Shown: in pieces, positions 9,197-17,991 of the stretch
How positions within the stretch are numbered: position 1 is the first letter of the stretch
How the letters are laid out: each line of letters begins with the position of its first letter
Origin: Pseudanabaena sp.
GTDB taxonomy: Bacteria > Cyanobacteriota > Cyanobacteriia > Pseudanabaenales > Pseudanabaenaceae
Length of the DNA: 64,000 nt
Assembly (NCBI GenBank): GCA_003249015.1
Contig: QBLS01000007.1
Coordinates: 116,176-180,175, forward strand
Reading direction: 5' to 3'
The notes under the pieces: generated by a model
Database searches by the model: none
What the model was told of the DNA's origin: nothing
Seen by the model: only the letters and a program-made list of their open reading frames with translations
Made by a program: the position numbers and the translations under genes

Positions 9197-9236
9197 GTTT
9201 TTAACATGGTGATGCTCTTAGCACCACCCTACTTGT

Positions 9237-9608
9237 TTAGTCAACAACCTGAACATCAATGTCTATCGTGCCAGGAGGCGAAAGCCGCACAAATTTACTA
9301 TTTTGCTCTTGCAAGGGTTCGCCGCAGTTAGGGCATTGAAATTGACTTGACCTCGAAGCAGTAAATTCAGAACTGCATATAGGACATTCCGCAGAAACAA
9401 TACTGCTCTTGACCCACCATTGCAACCCAAAGAAAGCGATTACAGGGACGAGGGTAATAAACCCAATCAAAATGAAGAAAGAGTTAACTAACCAACCCAA
9501 ACCGATCGCACTAAAAGCCCAAAAAATGAGCAAAGTTGTTAACCAAAATCGCACACCTGACCAGCGATCGCCGTTGGGAAGATTATTGCCAAATGTGTAG
9601 TATTTCAT
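9237..9608 (-). CDS. Small membrane protein with C-terminal zinc ribbon
   Basis: Hypothetical protein of 123 residues. Two hydrophobic segments (about 20-40 and 45-66: FWLTTLLIFWAFSAIGLGWL, FFILIGFITLVPVIAFFGL) are followed by a CPICSSEF...CPNCGEPL zinc-ribbon pair. The architecture suggests a membrane-anchored metal-binding or scaffolding protein, with the ribbon probably on the cytoplasmic side. It resembles conserved short cyanobacterial proteins of unknown role; I do not recognise a named family. The start ATG at 9608 is followed by the sensible sequence MKYYTFGNNLPNGDRWSG. Confidence 0.75.
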   Translation of the reverse strand: MKYYTFGNNLPNGDRWSGVRFWLTTLLIFWAFSAIGLGWLVNSFFILIGFITLVPVIAFFGLQWWVKSSIVSAECPICSSEFTASRSSQFQCPNCGEPLQEQNSKFVRLSPPGTIDIDVQVVD

Positions 9609-9763
9609 GAGTTTTCGTCCCTGTATTTATCTATAGTGATCGTAACACTCTTCCAAAATTCTGCTATTTACGGTTTGGGTATGGTTAACCTCACTGAGCT
9701 TGTCGAAGCTTTTCACAACTCATTTAAGATTGCTATAGATGTGCGCAGCGCAGCTGTGCACAT

Positions 9764-10600
9764 CTACTTTGAGAAGGAGATTGGTTGAACTAGATCCTTA
9801 GTAATCGATAGAATTGGTGTATGACTAACTACAAGGGTGGGAAAGTTGCTATCGCTGTAATCTTTACCAAATTGTAAGGGAAAGATATTGTCTGCTTCTA
9901 AGGGCTTCCAGACTGCACCAACTGCTTTTAAAATTACCCAAGCCGCTGCGATATCCCAAATTTTAGGAGTGGCTTCCACTGCACCGATAGTTGAGCCGAG
10001 GGCAACCGTCAAAAGGTTATAACTCGCCGCTCCCAAAATTCTCAATTTAAAAGGGAACTTAGATCGACCCATTCTTTCGAGGCTGCGAGAACAAACGCTA
10101 AAGAAGTAATTATTCAGACTGTTAGGATCAGGAGCTACTTCGGATCGATGGATTGGCACACCGTTCAAGAAAGCTGCTGACTCACTTTGCATTTCTCCCA
10201 GTCCAGCCACTTTCAGCCAACCATAGACATTTTGTCGTAATGGCGGCATCGATACATACCCAAAAACAGGTGTGCCGCAATAAAGCAGTCCTATGGAAAT
10301 TCCCCAAATGGGAATCCCTCTGGCGAAGTTGGTAGTTCCATCAAGAGGGTCGATCACCCATGTCCAATCGCAATCTGGCAAAACGCGACTAGACTCTTCT
10401 GTTAAAATCCCAAATTCGGGGAACTCTTGAGCAAGAGCATTTTTGATATAGGCATCAGCCCAGCGATCGCTATTGGTCACTAAGCTGCCATCATCCTTTG
10501 TAATCGCAACTCTTGCCTGTTCAAAGTCTTGCAACAAGCGATCGCCAACTTGTTGAGCGAGATTTTGGATAAATGGAAGTATGTCAAGAAAATTATTCAT
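9764..10600 (-). CDS. Inositol monophosphatase family protein
   Basis: Mg2+- and Li+-sensitive sugar-phosphate phosphatase of the IMPase/FBPase superfamily, about 278 residues from the ATG at 10600 (an in-frame TTG at 10609 would add three). Metal-site residues are present: the acidic pair in ILTEESS, the motif WVIDPLDGTTNFARG, and the second motif IWDIAAAWVILKAVGA. The true substrate in cyanobacteria (inositol phosphate, histidinol phosphate, fructose bisphosphate or another) cannot be decided here. A 23-bp hairpin separates it from dapL, which lies upstream on the same strand. Confidence 0.92.
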   Translation of the reverse strand: MNNFLDILPFIQNLAQQVGDRLLQDFEQARVAITKDDGSLVTNSDRWADAYIKNALAQEFPEFGILTEESSRVLPDCDWTWVIDPLDGTTNFARGIPIWGISIGLLYCGTPVFGYVSMPPLRQNVYGWLKVAGLGEMQSESAAFLNGVPIHRSEVAPDPNSLNNYFFSVCSRSLERMGRSKFPFKLRILGAASYNLLTVALGSTIGAVEATPKIWDIAAAWVILKAVGAVWKPLEADNIFPLQFGKDYSDSNFPTLVVSHTPILSITKDLVQPISFSK

Positions 10601-10620
10601 TTTGTGCAAAGTAATCAGGA

Positions 10621-10670
10621 AAGGCTTCGACTTCGCTCAGCCATCGGTGGCTGAGCGAAGTCGAAGCCTT
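10621..10670. repeat. Perfect 23-bp hairpin between dapL and IMPase gene
   Basis: Arms 10621-10643 and 10648-10670 pair without a mismatch around a TCGG tetraloop. It lies 26 bp past the dapL stop codon on the minus strand. There is no poly-T tract, so it is probably a repeat or mRNA end-stabilising element. A half-related string (GGCTTCGACA) occurs at 24689. Confidence 0.75.
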
Positions 10671-10696
10671 AGTTTCTTTGATTCATAGCAAGTCGC

Positions 10697-11929
10697 TTAT
10701 TTAAACTTACTGAGAATGCGAGTCATCGCCTCATTGACGTTATCGCGGCTATTGAACGCAGAAATGCGGAAGTAGCCTTCACCTGCCGCGCCAAAGCCCG
10801 AACCAGGAGTGCCGACCACATTACAAGCGTGTAGAAGCTTGTCAAAGAAATCCCAACTGGTCAGCCCAGAGGGAGTCTTAACCCACACATAGGGAGCATT
10901 GACACCACCATAGACATCTAAGCCTGCTTCGCTCAACTTAGTGCGAATGATCGTGGCATTTTCTAGATAAAAAGCCACCAATTCCTTGATTTGGGCTTGA
11001 CCTTGCTCAGAATAAACTGCCTCGGCACCACGCTGCACAATGTAGGAAACTCCATTAAACTTAGTCGATTGACGACGATTCCACAGCTTCCAAATCTCAA
11101 CTTGAGAACCATCTTTAGCTTTGCCTATCAAGTTCTTAGGAACTACAGTGAGAGCGCAACGGGTTCCTGTGAAACCTGCATTTTTAGAGAAAGAACGAAA
11201 CTCGATCGCACATTCCTTTGCACCTTCAATCTCATAAATAGAGTGGGGAAGATTGGGATCAGTGATGAAAGCCTCATAGGCGGCATCAAAGAAGATGATC
11301 GAGCCGTTGGCTCTGGCATAGTCAACCCATGCTTGGAGATGTTCTTTAGTGGCAGTTGCGCCTGTAGGATTGTTAGGGAAGCAGAGGTAGATCAGATCAA
11401 CTTTTTGACTGGGAATTTCGGCTATGAAGTTGTTTTCCGCAGTTACAGGCAAATAGACTAATCCATCATATTCGCCTTTGTCATTGATATCGCCTGTATG
11501 TCCTGCCATGACGTTAGTATCAACATACACAGGATAGACAGGATCGGTCACAGCGATCACATTGTCATTGCCAAAAATATCTAAAATATTGCCACAGTCG
11601 CACTTGGAGCCATCGGAAATGAAGATTTCCGATGCGTCAATGTCACAACCCCGTGATTGAAAATCATGGACAGCAATTTTTTCGCGTAACCACGCATAGC
11701 CCTGTTCTGGCCCATAGCCCTTGAAAGAGTCGCGATCGCCCATATCTTCGACGGCTTTGATCATGGCTTCACGACAGGCGGCGGGTAAAGGCTCGGTGAC
11801 ATCACCGATGCCAAGGCGGATTACTTGCGCCTCAGGATTTGCCTCGACAAAGGCATTGACTCTACGCGCAATTTCGGGGAACAAATATCCCGCTTTCAGT
11901 TTGAGGTAGTTATCGTTAATTGTTGCCAT
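10697..11929 (-). CDS. dapL: LL-diaminopimelate aminotransferase
   Basis: PLP enzyme that converts tetrahydrodipicolinate directly to LL-diaminopimelate for lysine and peptidoglycan synthesis. This is the route used by cyanobacteria, plants and Chlamydia. 410 residues, exactly the usual size. Diagnostic segments include [72 protein letters not shown] and the PLP-lysine region [15 protein letters not shown]. Divergent from cbiD; the gap between them holds a small hairpin (12012-12040). No anomalies. Confidence 0.97.
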   Translation of the reverse strand: MATINDNYLKLKAGYLFPEIARRVNAFVEANPEAQVIRLGIGDVTEPLPAACREAMIKAVEDMGDRDSFKGYGPEQGYAWLREKIAVHDFQSRGCDIDASEIFISDGSKCDCGNILDIFGNDNVIAVTDPVYPVYVDTNVMAGHTGDINDKGEYDGLVYLPVTAENNFIAEIPSQKVDLIYLCFPNNPTGATATKEHLQAWVDYARANGSIIFFDAAYEAFITDPNLPHSIYEIEGAKECAIEFRSFSKNAGFTGTRCALTVVPKNLIGKAKDGSQVEIWKLWNRRQSTKFNGVSYIVQRGAEAVYSEQGQAQIKELVAFYLENATIIRTKLSEAGLDVYGGVNAPYVWVKTPSGLTSWDFFDKLLHACNVVGTPGSGFGAAGEGYFRISAFNSRDNVNEAMTRILSKFK

Positions 11930-12097
11930 GATTTAGATATGTAGCCAGATTAATTTTTGTAATGATCCTATATTAATCTCTAGAATGTCTACAACCAAGC
12001 TAAATGGCTAAAGATAGTCAGCACAAAGCGCTGACTATCTTTACTCAGAAATGCACCTAGCGGGCAAAATAGCCTTATTACACACGAAAATCAACTT

Positions 12098-13132
12098 ATG
12101 GAATCTGGTTATACACTGCCTGTTTTTGCGATCGCTGCTGCTAAAGCTGCAATTTTTGCCATATTAAAAAAAAATTCATCTTCTGTAGAATTGGATTTAT
12201 TAGATTCTGGTTGGGGAACTATAGAAATATCCCAAAGTGCAATTATTGACGAGAATACTGCCATTGCGATCGCCATTAGCAATCCAGGGGATAACCTTGA
12301 CCTGACCGCAGGAACACCAGTCTGGGCATGGGTGAAGTTGGAGCCTATAGGTACAGAACCCATAATTTTAGAAGCAGGAGAGGGTTTGGGAAGAACTGCG
12401 AGTGGAGAGCCTGCGATCTATCAGTTAGCAAGAAACTTAGCAGAAGTGAATCTCTTGCCGTTAATTCCTGATCAGCTAACCGCAAGAATTAGATTCATTT
12501 TGCCAGAGGGTAGAGCATTAGCTAAACGTACTTCCAATGCTGCTTTTGGGATTTTAGAAGGCTTGTCATTACTCGGAACTTCAGCAATATCGAAGCCCCT
12601 TTCAGTAGAAGATAAACTTACAGAATTTCGTACTGATTTACAGGCAAAAGCTGCAAGTTCCCATCAAATTGCCTTCTATATCGGTGCAAATGGCTATCAG
12701 GTGGCTCAAAATTTGGGATTTCAACCTTCGCAATTAGTACAGACAGCCAATTGGGTAGGTGCAATGTTAGTGGAAGCGGCTCTCTTAGGTGTGACTGAAC
12801 TTACACTTATTGGCTACCATGGCAAATTATTAAAACTCGCTGGTGGAATTTTCAATACTTCTAGTCACTTAGCTGATGCTAGAATTGATATCCTAGTTCG
12901 TGCCGCCGTGCATGAGCAGTTACCACTTGCACTAATTCAAGAAATAGAAGGTCTACCGACTGCCGAAGCTGTGCATAAATTATTAGTTGAGCATGGATGC
13001 GATCGCCAAATATTCCAATATCTCACCGATCAAATTACGCAACGCGCCACAGCCTATATTCAGAAATATACGGATCGCCAGATTGAGATTAAAACAATAT
13101 TGTGCGATCGCTTAGGGCAGTTAGTTGTTTAA
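12098..13132 (+). CDS. cbiD: Cobalt-precorrin-5B C1-methyltransferase
   Basis: Methylates C-1 of the corrin ring in the anaerobic (cobalt-early) cobalamin pathway, using SAM. 344 residues. The N-terminus ESGYTLPVFAIAAAKAA is the typical cyanobacterial form of the family. The EGLGRTASGEPAI region and the RTSNAAFGILEGLSLLGTSAI block are strongly conserved, and GYHGKLLKLAGGIFNTSSHLADAR closes the core. It is followed after 46 bp by cobM in the same direction, with a long hairpin between, so the two form a small B12 operon. No cobalamin riboswitch could be recognised upstream. Confidence 0.93.
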   Translation: MESGYTLPVFAIAAAKAAIFAILKKNSSSVELDLLDSGWGTIEISQSAIIDENTAIAIAISNPGDNLDLTAGTPVWAWVKLEPIGTEPIILEAGEGLGRTASGEPAIYQLARNLAEVNLLPLIPDQLTARIRFILPEGRALAKRTSNAAFGILEGLSLLGTSAISKPLSVEDKLTEFRTDLQAKAASSHQIAFYIGANGYQVAQNLGFQPSQLVQTANWVGAMLVEAALLGVTELTLIGYHGKLLKLAGGIFNTSSHLADARIDILVRAAVHEQLPLALIQEIEGLPTAEAVHKLLVEHGCDRQIFQYLTDQITQRATAYIQKYTDRQIEIKTILCDRLGQLVV

Positions 13133-13167
13133 GATTAAAAACAACGCTTTGCGTTGTTTTTAATCTT
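13131..13167. terminator. 17-bp hairpin between cbiD and cobM
   Basis: Perfect arms 13131-13147 and 13151-13167 around TTT; the descending arm contains a run of five T. It begins at the cbiD stop codon and ends 11 bp before the cobM ATG. It could terminate or attenuate transcription between two genes of the same pathway, or simply protect the upstream mRNA. Confidence 0.65.
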
Positions 13168-13178
13168 AGGGTTTTGTA

Positions 13179-13937
13179 ATGCAACCAGTTTATATTGTCG
13201 GTGCGGGGCCAGGAGATCCTGATCTGATTACAGTTAAGGGGCGAAATCTACTTACCAAAGCCGATGTGGTCGTTTATGCCAATTCCCTTATTCCAGACTC
13301 AATGCTGCAATGTTGCCGCACCGATGCGGAGATTATTCCAACCGCAAGCAAATCCCTAGAAGAGATTTTGGAAATTATGATCGATAGGGTGCGATCGCAA
13401 AAATTAGTAGTCCGTTTGCACGATGGCGATCCTAGCTTGTATGGTGCGATTCAGGAACAAATGATCGCCCTCAGCGAAGCGGAAATTCCCTTTGAAATTA
13501 TCCCAGGGGTGAGTGCATTTCAACTCGCAGCAGCCCGTTTGCAAGTAGAACTAACAGTTCCTGAACTTGTACAGACGATCATTCTCACGCGCATCAGTGG
13601 ACGCACTCAAGTTCCCGAACGCGAAGAACTATCAAGCCTTGCCGCACATCAAGCATCGCTCTGTCTCTACCTTAGCGCTCATCATGTGGATAATGCTCAA
13701 GCATTGTTAATGGAGCATTATCCAGCCGATACAACAGTGGCTATTTGCTATCGATTAGGATGGGACGATGAAAAGATTTTGACGGTTCCGCTTACAGATA
13801 TAGCTTCAGCTACTCAAAAAGAGAATTTAACTAGAACAACTCTATTTGTAATTAGCCCTGCGTTAAACCATGTAAATAAGAGTGAAAAATCGCGATCGCA
13901 GTTATACAGTTCCCACTACAAAAGACTCTTTCGCTAA
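13179..13937 (+). CDS. cobM: Precorrin-4 / cobalt-precorrin-4 C11-methyltransferase
   Basis: SAM-dependent tetrapyrrole methylase adding the C-11 methyl group in cobalamin synthesis (CobM/CbiF). 252 residues. Signature sequences are VYIVGAGPGDPDLITVKGRNLL at the N-terminus, VVYANSLIPDSML, VVRLHDGDPSLYGAIQEQ, the IPGVSAFQLAAARL loop and ILTRISGRTQVPE, which distinguishes the C11 enzyme from other methylases of the family. It lies directly after cbiD. The last 20 residues are basic and poorly conserved. The name CbiF is equally valid. Confidence 0.93.
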   Translation: MQPVYIVGAGPGDPDLITVKGRNLLTKADVVVYANSLIPDSMLQCCRTDAEIIPTASKSLEEILEIMIDRVRSQKLVVRLHDGDPSLYGAIQEQMIALSEAEIPFEIIPGVSAFQLAAARLQVELTVPELVQTIILTRISGRTQVPEREELSSLAAHQASLCLYLSAHHVDNAQALLMEHYPADTTVAICYRLGWDDEKILTVPLTDIASATQKENLTRTTLFVISPALNHVNKSEKSRSQLYSSHYKRLFR

Positions 13938-14075
13938 AGATGGAGTTTAAGAAATTGATCTCGCTCTTTGTTTGTCTTAAGTAGCTAGGCATAAAAAAAC
14001 AAAATTGTGGCGCACGCTGCGTTTTTGGCGTTTTATGTTTAATTGCGCGTTGTTATACCAATTCACAAAAGTGTA

Positions 14076-14187
14076 TAGCAAAGCAAGAGTTAGCTAGTAC
14101 AAATCAAAAACCTAGAAGATGAGTGGCGGCGCGAAGCGCCGCCACTCATCTTCTGGTTTTATGTCCTAAGCAAACCTTGCTTTGCTA
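14076..14187. mobile_element. MITE family A copy inserted in a palindrome
   Basis: 112-bp element with 12-bp terminal inverted repeats TAGCAAAGCAAG, imperfect pairing along its whole length and a GC-rich centre (GAGTGGCGGCGCGAAGCGCC). TA duplications lie at 14074-14075 and 14188-14189. The flanks AATTCACAAAAGTG and GTCACACTTTTGTGAAT join to give the same palindrome found uninterrupted at 6959-6992. It carries no gene; a transposase would have to act in trans. Confidence 0.88.
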
Positions 14188-14232
14188 TAGTCACACTTTT
14201 GTGAATCGAAAATCAAACCTAGTATGAGTGTT

Positions 14233-14267
14233 CAAACAAAGAAATGGCTACGCCATTTCTTTGTTTG
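14233..14267. repeat. Hairpin of the AAGAAATGGCTACGCC type
   Basis: Sixteen-base-pair perfect arms (14233-14248 / 14252-14267) with a TAC loop. Related hairpins occur at about 6685-6710 and 62605-62637. It lies about 35 bp from the tRNA gene. Confidence 0.65.
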
Positions 14268-14303
14268 GTATTTAGTGTTAATTGTAGTAGGCTACTTGCC
14301 CTA

Positions 14304-14375
14304 TCCAAGGTGTCGGAATCGAACCGACATATCAACGATTATGAGTCGTTTGCTTTACCAGTCAGCCAACCTTGG
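14304..14375 (-). tRNA. tRNA with anticodon CAT, probably tRNA-Ile2
   Basis: 72-nt tRNA on the minus strand, 5' end at 14375. The 7-bp acceptor stem CCAAGGT/ACCTTGG is complete, with A as discriminator. The anticodon arm is AACGA-CTCATAA-TCGTT (anticodon CAT) and the T arm is GTCGG-TTCGATT-CCGAC; CCA is not encoded. C1 pairs with G72, so it is not the initiator. The D-arm GGCTGACTGGTAAAGC and the CGACTCATAATCG arm resemble tRNA-Ile(CAU) of chloroplasts and bacteria, where C34 is converted to lysidine. Elongator tRNA-Met remains possible. Confidence 0.85.
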
Positions 14376-14467
14376 GAATATTGTGGTTACAGTCACAAGT
14401 ATTATATGCTATCAAATAGGTTAGCTTAAATGCTACCTAAAAAAATTATTGGCTAAACAAGTCTGTG

Positions 14468-15199
14468 ATGGCAACTCCTCGCTCCGAAAAGCCTGAAAAA
14501 CGCCGCAGGAAAAAAAAGCAACCTAAAAAGTTTAGGCTTAGCTATAGTCTTCTGCTTCTGTTGTCAATGATTGTTGTTGGCTCTGTCATGGGACTTTTCG
14601 CCTACAGTTTTGGCAAGCAAGCACTGGAGGGCGTTAATCCATCTCCATCTGGAATCAAGCTGCCTAAAATAAATCCAAATACTAAAACTCCAGAGTCTCC
14701 CAAACCATCACCCAAGGGAGACGCGGAAAATAAAAGTTCATTTTTCCTAAACGAGTCTGAGCTTGTAGCTGAGGCAAGGGCAAAAAGTCAGCTAGAAATA
14801 GGTATGCTAACTCGTCCTAGTTCTCCAGCAAAAACAAATATTAGCGATCGCAAAAGAATATATACCAGAGTTGATCGTGCTTTTAACTCAATGCGTGACC
14901 CCTTAGCTGTCTCAGCTAGCGCAGATCAAAGAATTGCTGAGAGAATTGCTGCATTACGCCAGAGAGTTTACTCAAATGAACGTATCAGCAGACGTAATGT
15001 TGACAGAGGGGCTGATGTTAAACCCTCGGTAATTACTCCACCGATGCCGTTAAGCTCTTCTAGCCAGTGGGAAGATCGCGAGACACCTGCAAATAACGCA
15101 CAGGTTAGGGTAGAAATTGTCGACCTTAATCCAAAGCCTGCTTCTAGTTTGGAAGTAATGGATACCTCGGTTCCAATAAACGAAATAAATCGTCGTTAA
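14468..15199 (+). CDS. Hypothetical single-span membrane protein
   Basis: Unrecognised protein of 243 residues. A strongly basic N-terminus (KRRRKKKQPKKFR) precedes one membrane helix (about 27-50, LLLLLSMIVVGSVMGLFAYSFG). A long extracytoplasmic part follows, rich in Pro, Ser and Lys (PSPSGIKLPKINPNTKTPES). It ends in a helical, charged region without known motifs. The basic-in topology suggests the C-terminal domain lies in the periplasm or thylakoid lumen. A GTG three bases upstream (14465) is an alternative start. Transcribed towards rsgA and ended by a shared hairpin. Confidence 0.7.
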   Translation: MATPRSEKPEKRRRKKKQPKKFRLSYSLLLLLSMIVVGSVMGLFAYSFGKQALEGVNPSPSGIKLPKINPNTKTPESPKPSPKGDAENKSSFFLNESELVAEARAKSQLEIGMLTRPSSPAKTNISDRKRIYTRVDRAFNSMRDPLAVSASADQRIAERIAALRQRVYSNERISRRNVDRGADVKPSVITPPMPLSSSSQWEDRETPANNAQVRVEIVDLNPKPASSLEVMDTSVPINEINRR

Positions 15200-15200
15200 G

Positions 15201-15236
15201 ATGAGAACCCCAATTAATATTAGTTGGGGTTCTCAT
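15201..15236. terminator. Shared terminator overlapping the rsgA 3' end
   Basis: Thirteen-base-pair arms (15201-15213 / 15224-15236) around a 10-nt AT loop, between the convergent hypothetical membrane protein gene and rsgA. The right arm lies inside the last codons of rsgA, so it probably serves the plus-strand gene first. Confidence 0.6.
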
Positions 15237-16314
15237 TATCAAAATCTTGATCGAGATCGAAATTTTGATGTTCGCTGCGGCGGGACTCGCGTCGATATCG
15301 CTTTTTGAGTAACCTTGGTTCTTGTTGATGCTTACCTTCACTAGTGTCTTTTACTTTCGTTGAAGCATCTGGATTTGCTGTATTTTTAAGACGTTGTTGA
15401 TAAGCGATCGCCTCTTCTAAATAATCCAAATAAAGCTCATACCGTTCCCAATCGCCCCTGACTACACAATCTGGCTCATCACGACGATGCAAGCAGTTAT
15501 GAAAATGGCATGGTATGCCCAAGGCTAGTCTTTGCCGCGCTTCGGGGAAACAGTGCACCAAATCTTGGGGAGTGACTACCAAATTAGGCTGCATAAATCC
15601 AGGGGTATCCGCTAAATAACCGCCTGTGGGTAAGGTGAATAACTCTACATGACGAGTAGTGTGTTTACCATGCCCCATTCGTTGGGACACTTCACCAACA
15701 CGGACTTGTAAGTTGGGAATTAATAAATTGATTAAGCTTGATTTGCCTACACCCGACATTCCTGCTGCTACCGTCACACCTGTTTGCAAATGTTGGGCTA
15801 AATCCTTAATTCCCTCTTGGGTATAGGTACTAATTGCAATGGGGTCATATCCCCAACCGTTTAAGCGATCGCGCCATGCTTTCCATATTTGGTCGTCTAC
15901 AAGGTCACGCTTGTTTAGACATAACAATACTTCAACTTTTACGCTTTCGGCTTTGACCAAGAAGCGACTTAGTTGATAGGGATCAAGGCTAGGTTCGGCA
16001 AGGGCAAAAATTAAGAGAATACGATCAACATTGGCAACCATAGGGCGATCAAGTAAATTTTGCCTTGGCAAAACCTCAGAAACTGCTCCCCTTCCGCCTT
16101 GCCAGTCTGGTTCCTCAATGACGACGATATCGCCAACACAGATCTGCTGTCCAATTTTCTTTAGCCTTGCGCGTCTGGTACAAAGCAATTCACTGATGTG
16201 ATGCTGATACTTTTGCCCAAGCTCATCAAATAGCTCTATAGAAAATTCGCGATCTAGCTTGACACGATAATAGTTGGCTTGCACAGCCAATACCTTGCCA
16301 GTGGGGTCTGACAT
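15220..16314 (-). CDS. rsgA: Ribosome small-subunit GTPase A
   Basis: Circularly permuted GTPase that helps late maturation of the 30S subunit. 364 residues. An N-terminal OB-fold (about 1-80) is followed by the G motifs in permuted order: NKRDL (G4), then GMSGVGKSSLIN (G1/P-loop) and DTPGF (G3). The C-terminal zinc site is CHFHNCLHRRDEPDC. The last 45 residues are a basic, low-complexity tail (KKRYRRESRRSEHQNF) not needed for the fold. Last gene of the dnaJ-tusA-like-rsgA operon; its ATG overlaps the previous stop codon by one base. Confidence 0.96.
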   Translation of the reverse strand: MSDPTGKVLAVQANYYRVKLDREFSIELFDELGQKYQHHISELLCTRRARLKKIGQQICVGDIVVIEEPDWQGGRGAVSEVLPRQNLLDRPMVANVDRILLIFALAEPSLDPYQLSRFLVKAESVKVEVLLCLNKRDLVDDQIWKAWRDRLNGWGYDPIAISTYTQEGIKDLAQHLQTGVTVAAGMSGVGKSSLINLLIPNLQVRVGEVSQRMGHGKHTTRHVELFTLPTGGYLADTPGFMQPNLVVTPQDLVHCFPEARQRLALGIPCHFHNCLHRRDEPDCVVRGDWERYELYLDYLEEAIAYQQRLKNTANPDASTKVKDTSEGKHQQEPRLLKKRYRRESRRSEHQNFDLDQDFDNENPN

Positions 16315-16547
16315 CAGGCTTTTTGAACTATCAATGCAAAGTGGCGATCGCGCTCTTCAATACCTTTAATTTGGTGTCCGTCGGACATCAAGCTATTGGG
16401 GACTTGTTCAATCGGCTCGCCACCATCTAGCAGTACTTCCAGTAACTGACCAGTTTCTATCTTTTCCAAATGCAGTTTTGCGCGCACAAAACTGAGAGGG
16501 CAAGGAACGCCACGTAAATCAATTAACTTGACTGCTTGAATACACAT
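16314..16547 (-). CDS. TusA/SirA-like sulfurtransferase family protein
   Basis: Small protein of 77 residues of the TusA/YedF fold. The N-terminal DLRGVPCPLSFVRAKLHLEKI contains the reactive-cysteine motif with Cys16, here CPLS rather than the CPxP of classical TusA, a variant usual in cyanobacterial homologues. The end QIKGIEERDRHFALIVQK matches the family's final strand. A role in sulfur relay or redox is inferred from the fold only. It sits between dnaJ (5 bp gap) and rsgA (1-bp overlap), an arrangement widespread in cyanobacteria. Confidence 0.85.
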   Translation of the reverse strand: MCIQAVKLIDLRGVPCPLSFVRAKLHLEKIETGQLLEVLLDGGEPIEQVPNSLMSDGHQIKGIEERDRHFALIVQKA

Positions 16548-16552
16548 GATAT

Positions 16553-17680
16553 TTACTTTTGGTTGCCAAATATACCACCTAAGATATCGCTGATTCCACC
16601 CTTAGTTGCACCACCAAGCTGCTTCTCCTTGAGTTTTTCAAGGACTTCGCGTTCTTCGTTAGCTAATTTCGTGGGAATATCAACCTTGATTTTGATTAAA
16701 TGGTCGCCACGCGCAACAGGGTTGCCAAGTTTGGGAACACCAAGACCTTCGAGGGTCAGTACTGTGTCAGGTTGTGTACCTGCGGGAACGGTCAAGGGCT
16801 TTTTGCCATCGACAGTATTGATGGCAATTTTATCGCCAAGGATAGCTTGAAGATAGCTCACTCTGATTTCCGAGAGGATGTTAATTCCTTCGCGTTCAAA
16901 TTCATTGTCAGCTTGAACAAATAGATAAACATATAAGTCACCTGATGGCCCGCCACGTTGACCCGCATCGCCTTCGCTGGAAACTCGTAGTCTCGTACCG
17001 CTATCGACACCCGCAGGAATTGTGATTTTCAGCTTTTTGGTGACTTGATTTAGTCCTAGTCCGTTACAGCTTTCGCACTTGTCCTCGATGGTTTGTCCAG
17101 TGCCATTACAGGTGGGGCAGGTGGAAACCTGCGTAAAGCTGCCAAAAGGAGTGCGGGTAGCGCGACGCACTTGTCCTGTACCGCTACAGGTTGCACAAGT
17201 GCGTGGTCTAGTGCCTGGTTTTGCACCTGAGCCGCTGCAAGTACCACAGGTTTCCAAGTGGGAGATCTTGATCTGCTTTTCACCACCAAAAACGGCTTCA
17301 CGAAAATCTAGCTTCAAATCAAATCGTAAGTCTTCGCCCCTAGTTGGTCCACTGCGACGACGCGCCTGTTGCTGACCAGTGTTAGAAAATCCACTAAAAA
17401 AGCTTTCAAAGATATCAGCAAAGCCGCCCATATCTCCCATATCGGGTGATGCGCCACCACCTGATACCCCTGCTTCTCCAAATCGGTCGTAGCGAGCGCG
17501 GGTTTCAGGCTCCGATAGGACTTCGTAAGCTCGGTTAATTTCTTTAAAACGTTCATCTGCCCCCGCTTCTTTATTGACATCGGGGTGATATTTGCGAGCT
17601 AAACGTCGGTATGCTCGTTTGATTTCCTCTTTGTCAGTACTGCGATCGACTCCGAGAATTTCGTAATAATCACGCGCCAT
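16553..17680 (-). CDS. dnaJ: Chaperone protein DnaJ (type I Hsp40)
   Basis: Co-chaperone that stimulates DnaK ATPase and delivers unfolded clients. 375 residues. The J domain spans residues 1-70 with HPD at 32-34. A Gly-rich linker is followed by four CxxCxGxG zinc-finger repeats ([32 protein letters not shown]) and the two substrate-binding beta domains. All four repeats are intact, so this is a canonical type I DnaJ rather than one of the shorter paralogues. dnaK is not within the window. Followed in operon by the tusA-like gene and rsgA. Confidence 0.97.
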   Translation of the reverse strand: MARDYYEILGVDRSTDKEEIKRAYRRLARKYHPDVNKEAGADERFKEINRAYEVLSEPETRARYDRFGEAGVSGGGASPDMGDMGGFADIFESFFSGFSNTGQQQARRRSGPTRGEDLRFDLKLDFREAVFGGEKQIKISHLETCGTCSGSGAKPGTRPRTCATCSGTGQVRRATRTPFGSFTQVSTCPTCNGTGQTIEDKCESCNGLGLNQVTKKLKITIPAGVDSGTRLRVSSEGDAGQRGGPSGDLYVYLFVQADNEFEREGINILSEIRVSYLQAILGDKIAINTVDGKKPLTVPAGTQPDTVLTLEGLGVPKLGNPVARGDHLIKIKVDIPTKLANEEREVLEKLKEKQLGGATKGGISDILGGIFGNQK

Positions 17681-17789
17681 AGGGAGTTTCTCTGTCGCCT
17701 AAAAGGTTCTATAGACAATTATTCTATTTTAACGTACCACTTAATCGTCTGTTTGTGGATTTTTTGGGAAGTACGTTTTACCGCACATA

Positions 17790-17900
17790 TAGCAAAGAAA
17801 GTTTTGCTCAGCATATAAAACCAGAAGACGAGTTGCGGCGCGAAGCGCCGCAACTCGCTTCTTGGGTTTTGGTTTGTACTAGCTAACTCTTTTTTTGCTA
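17790..17900. mobile_element. MITE family A copy
   Basis: 111-bp copy, with ends TAGCAAAGAAAG and TTTTTTTGCTA, TA flanks at 17788-17789 and 17901-17902, and a central palindrome with GTTGCGGCGCGAAGCGCCGC. The right arm (TTTGTACTAGCTAACTC) matches the right arm of the 24.8-kb copy and the inverted left arm of the 14-kb copy. It lies upstream of dnaJ. Confidence 0.85.
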
Positions 17901-17947
17901 TACCTTGATATGTTGGTGATAACCCAACCAATATGGTCTACTTTTTG

Positions 17948-17977
17948 CAGTGGCGGCGCGAAGCGCCGCTACTCGCG
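17948..17977. repeat. Isolated GTGGCGGCGCGAAGCGCC palindrome
   Basis: Core palindrome of family A without the outer arms, ending just before the ferredoxin stop codon. Only about 50 bp from the MITE copy at 17790-17900. Confidence 0.55.
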
Positions 17978-17991
17978 GTTTGGGTTTGCTA

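Noticed and set aside
9134-9331. Open frame of 65 residues on the plus strand
   Set aside because: It overlaps a family A palindrome and the better-supported zinc-ribbon gene on the other strand; no motif or ribosome-binding site.
11990-12097. A cobalamin riboswitch before cbiD
   Set aside because: I looked for the B12-box and the usual helices; only a small 11-bp hairpin (12012-12040) is seen, too small for the element.
14224-14429. Two short plus-strand frames of 61-66 residues
   Set aside because: They run across the tRNA gene and a hairpin and have no coding character.
17719-17931. Minus-strand frame of 70 residues
   Set aside because: It is the translation of a MITE copy and its surroundings.
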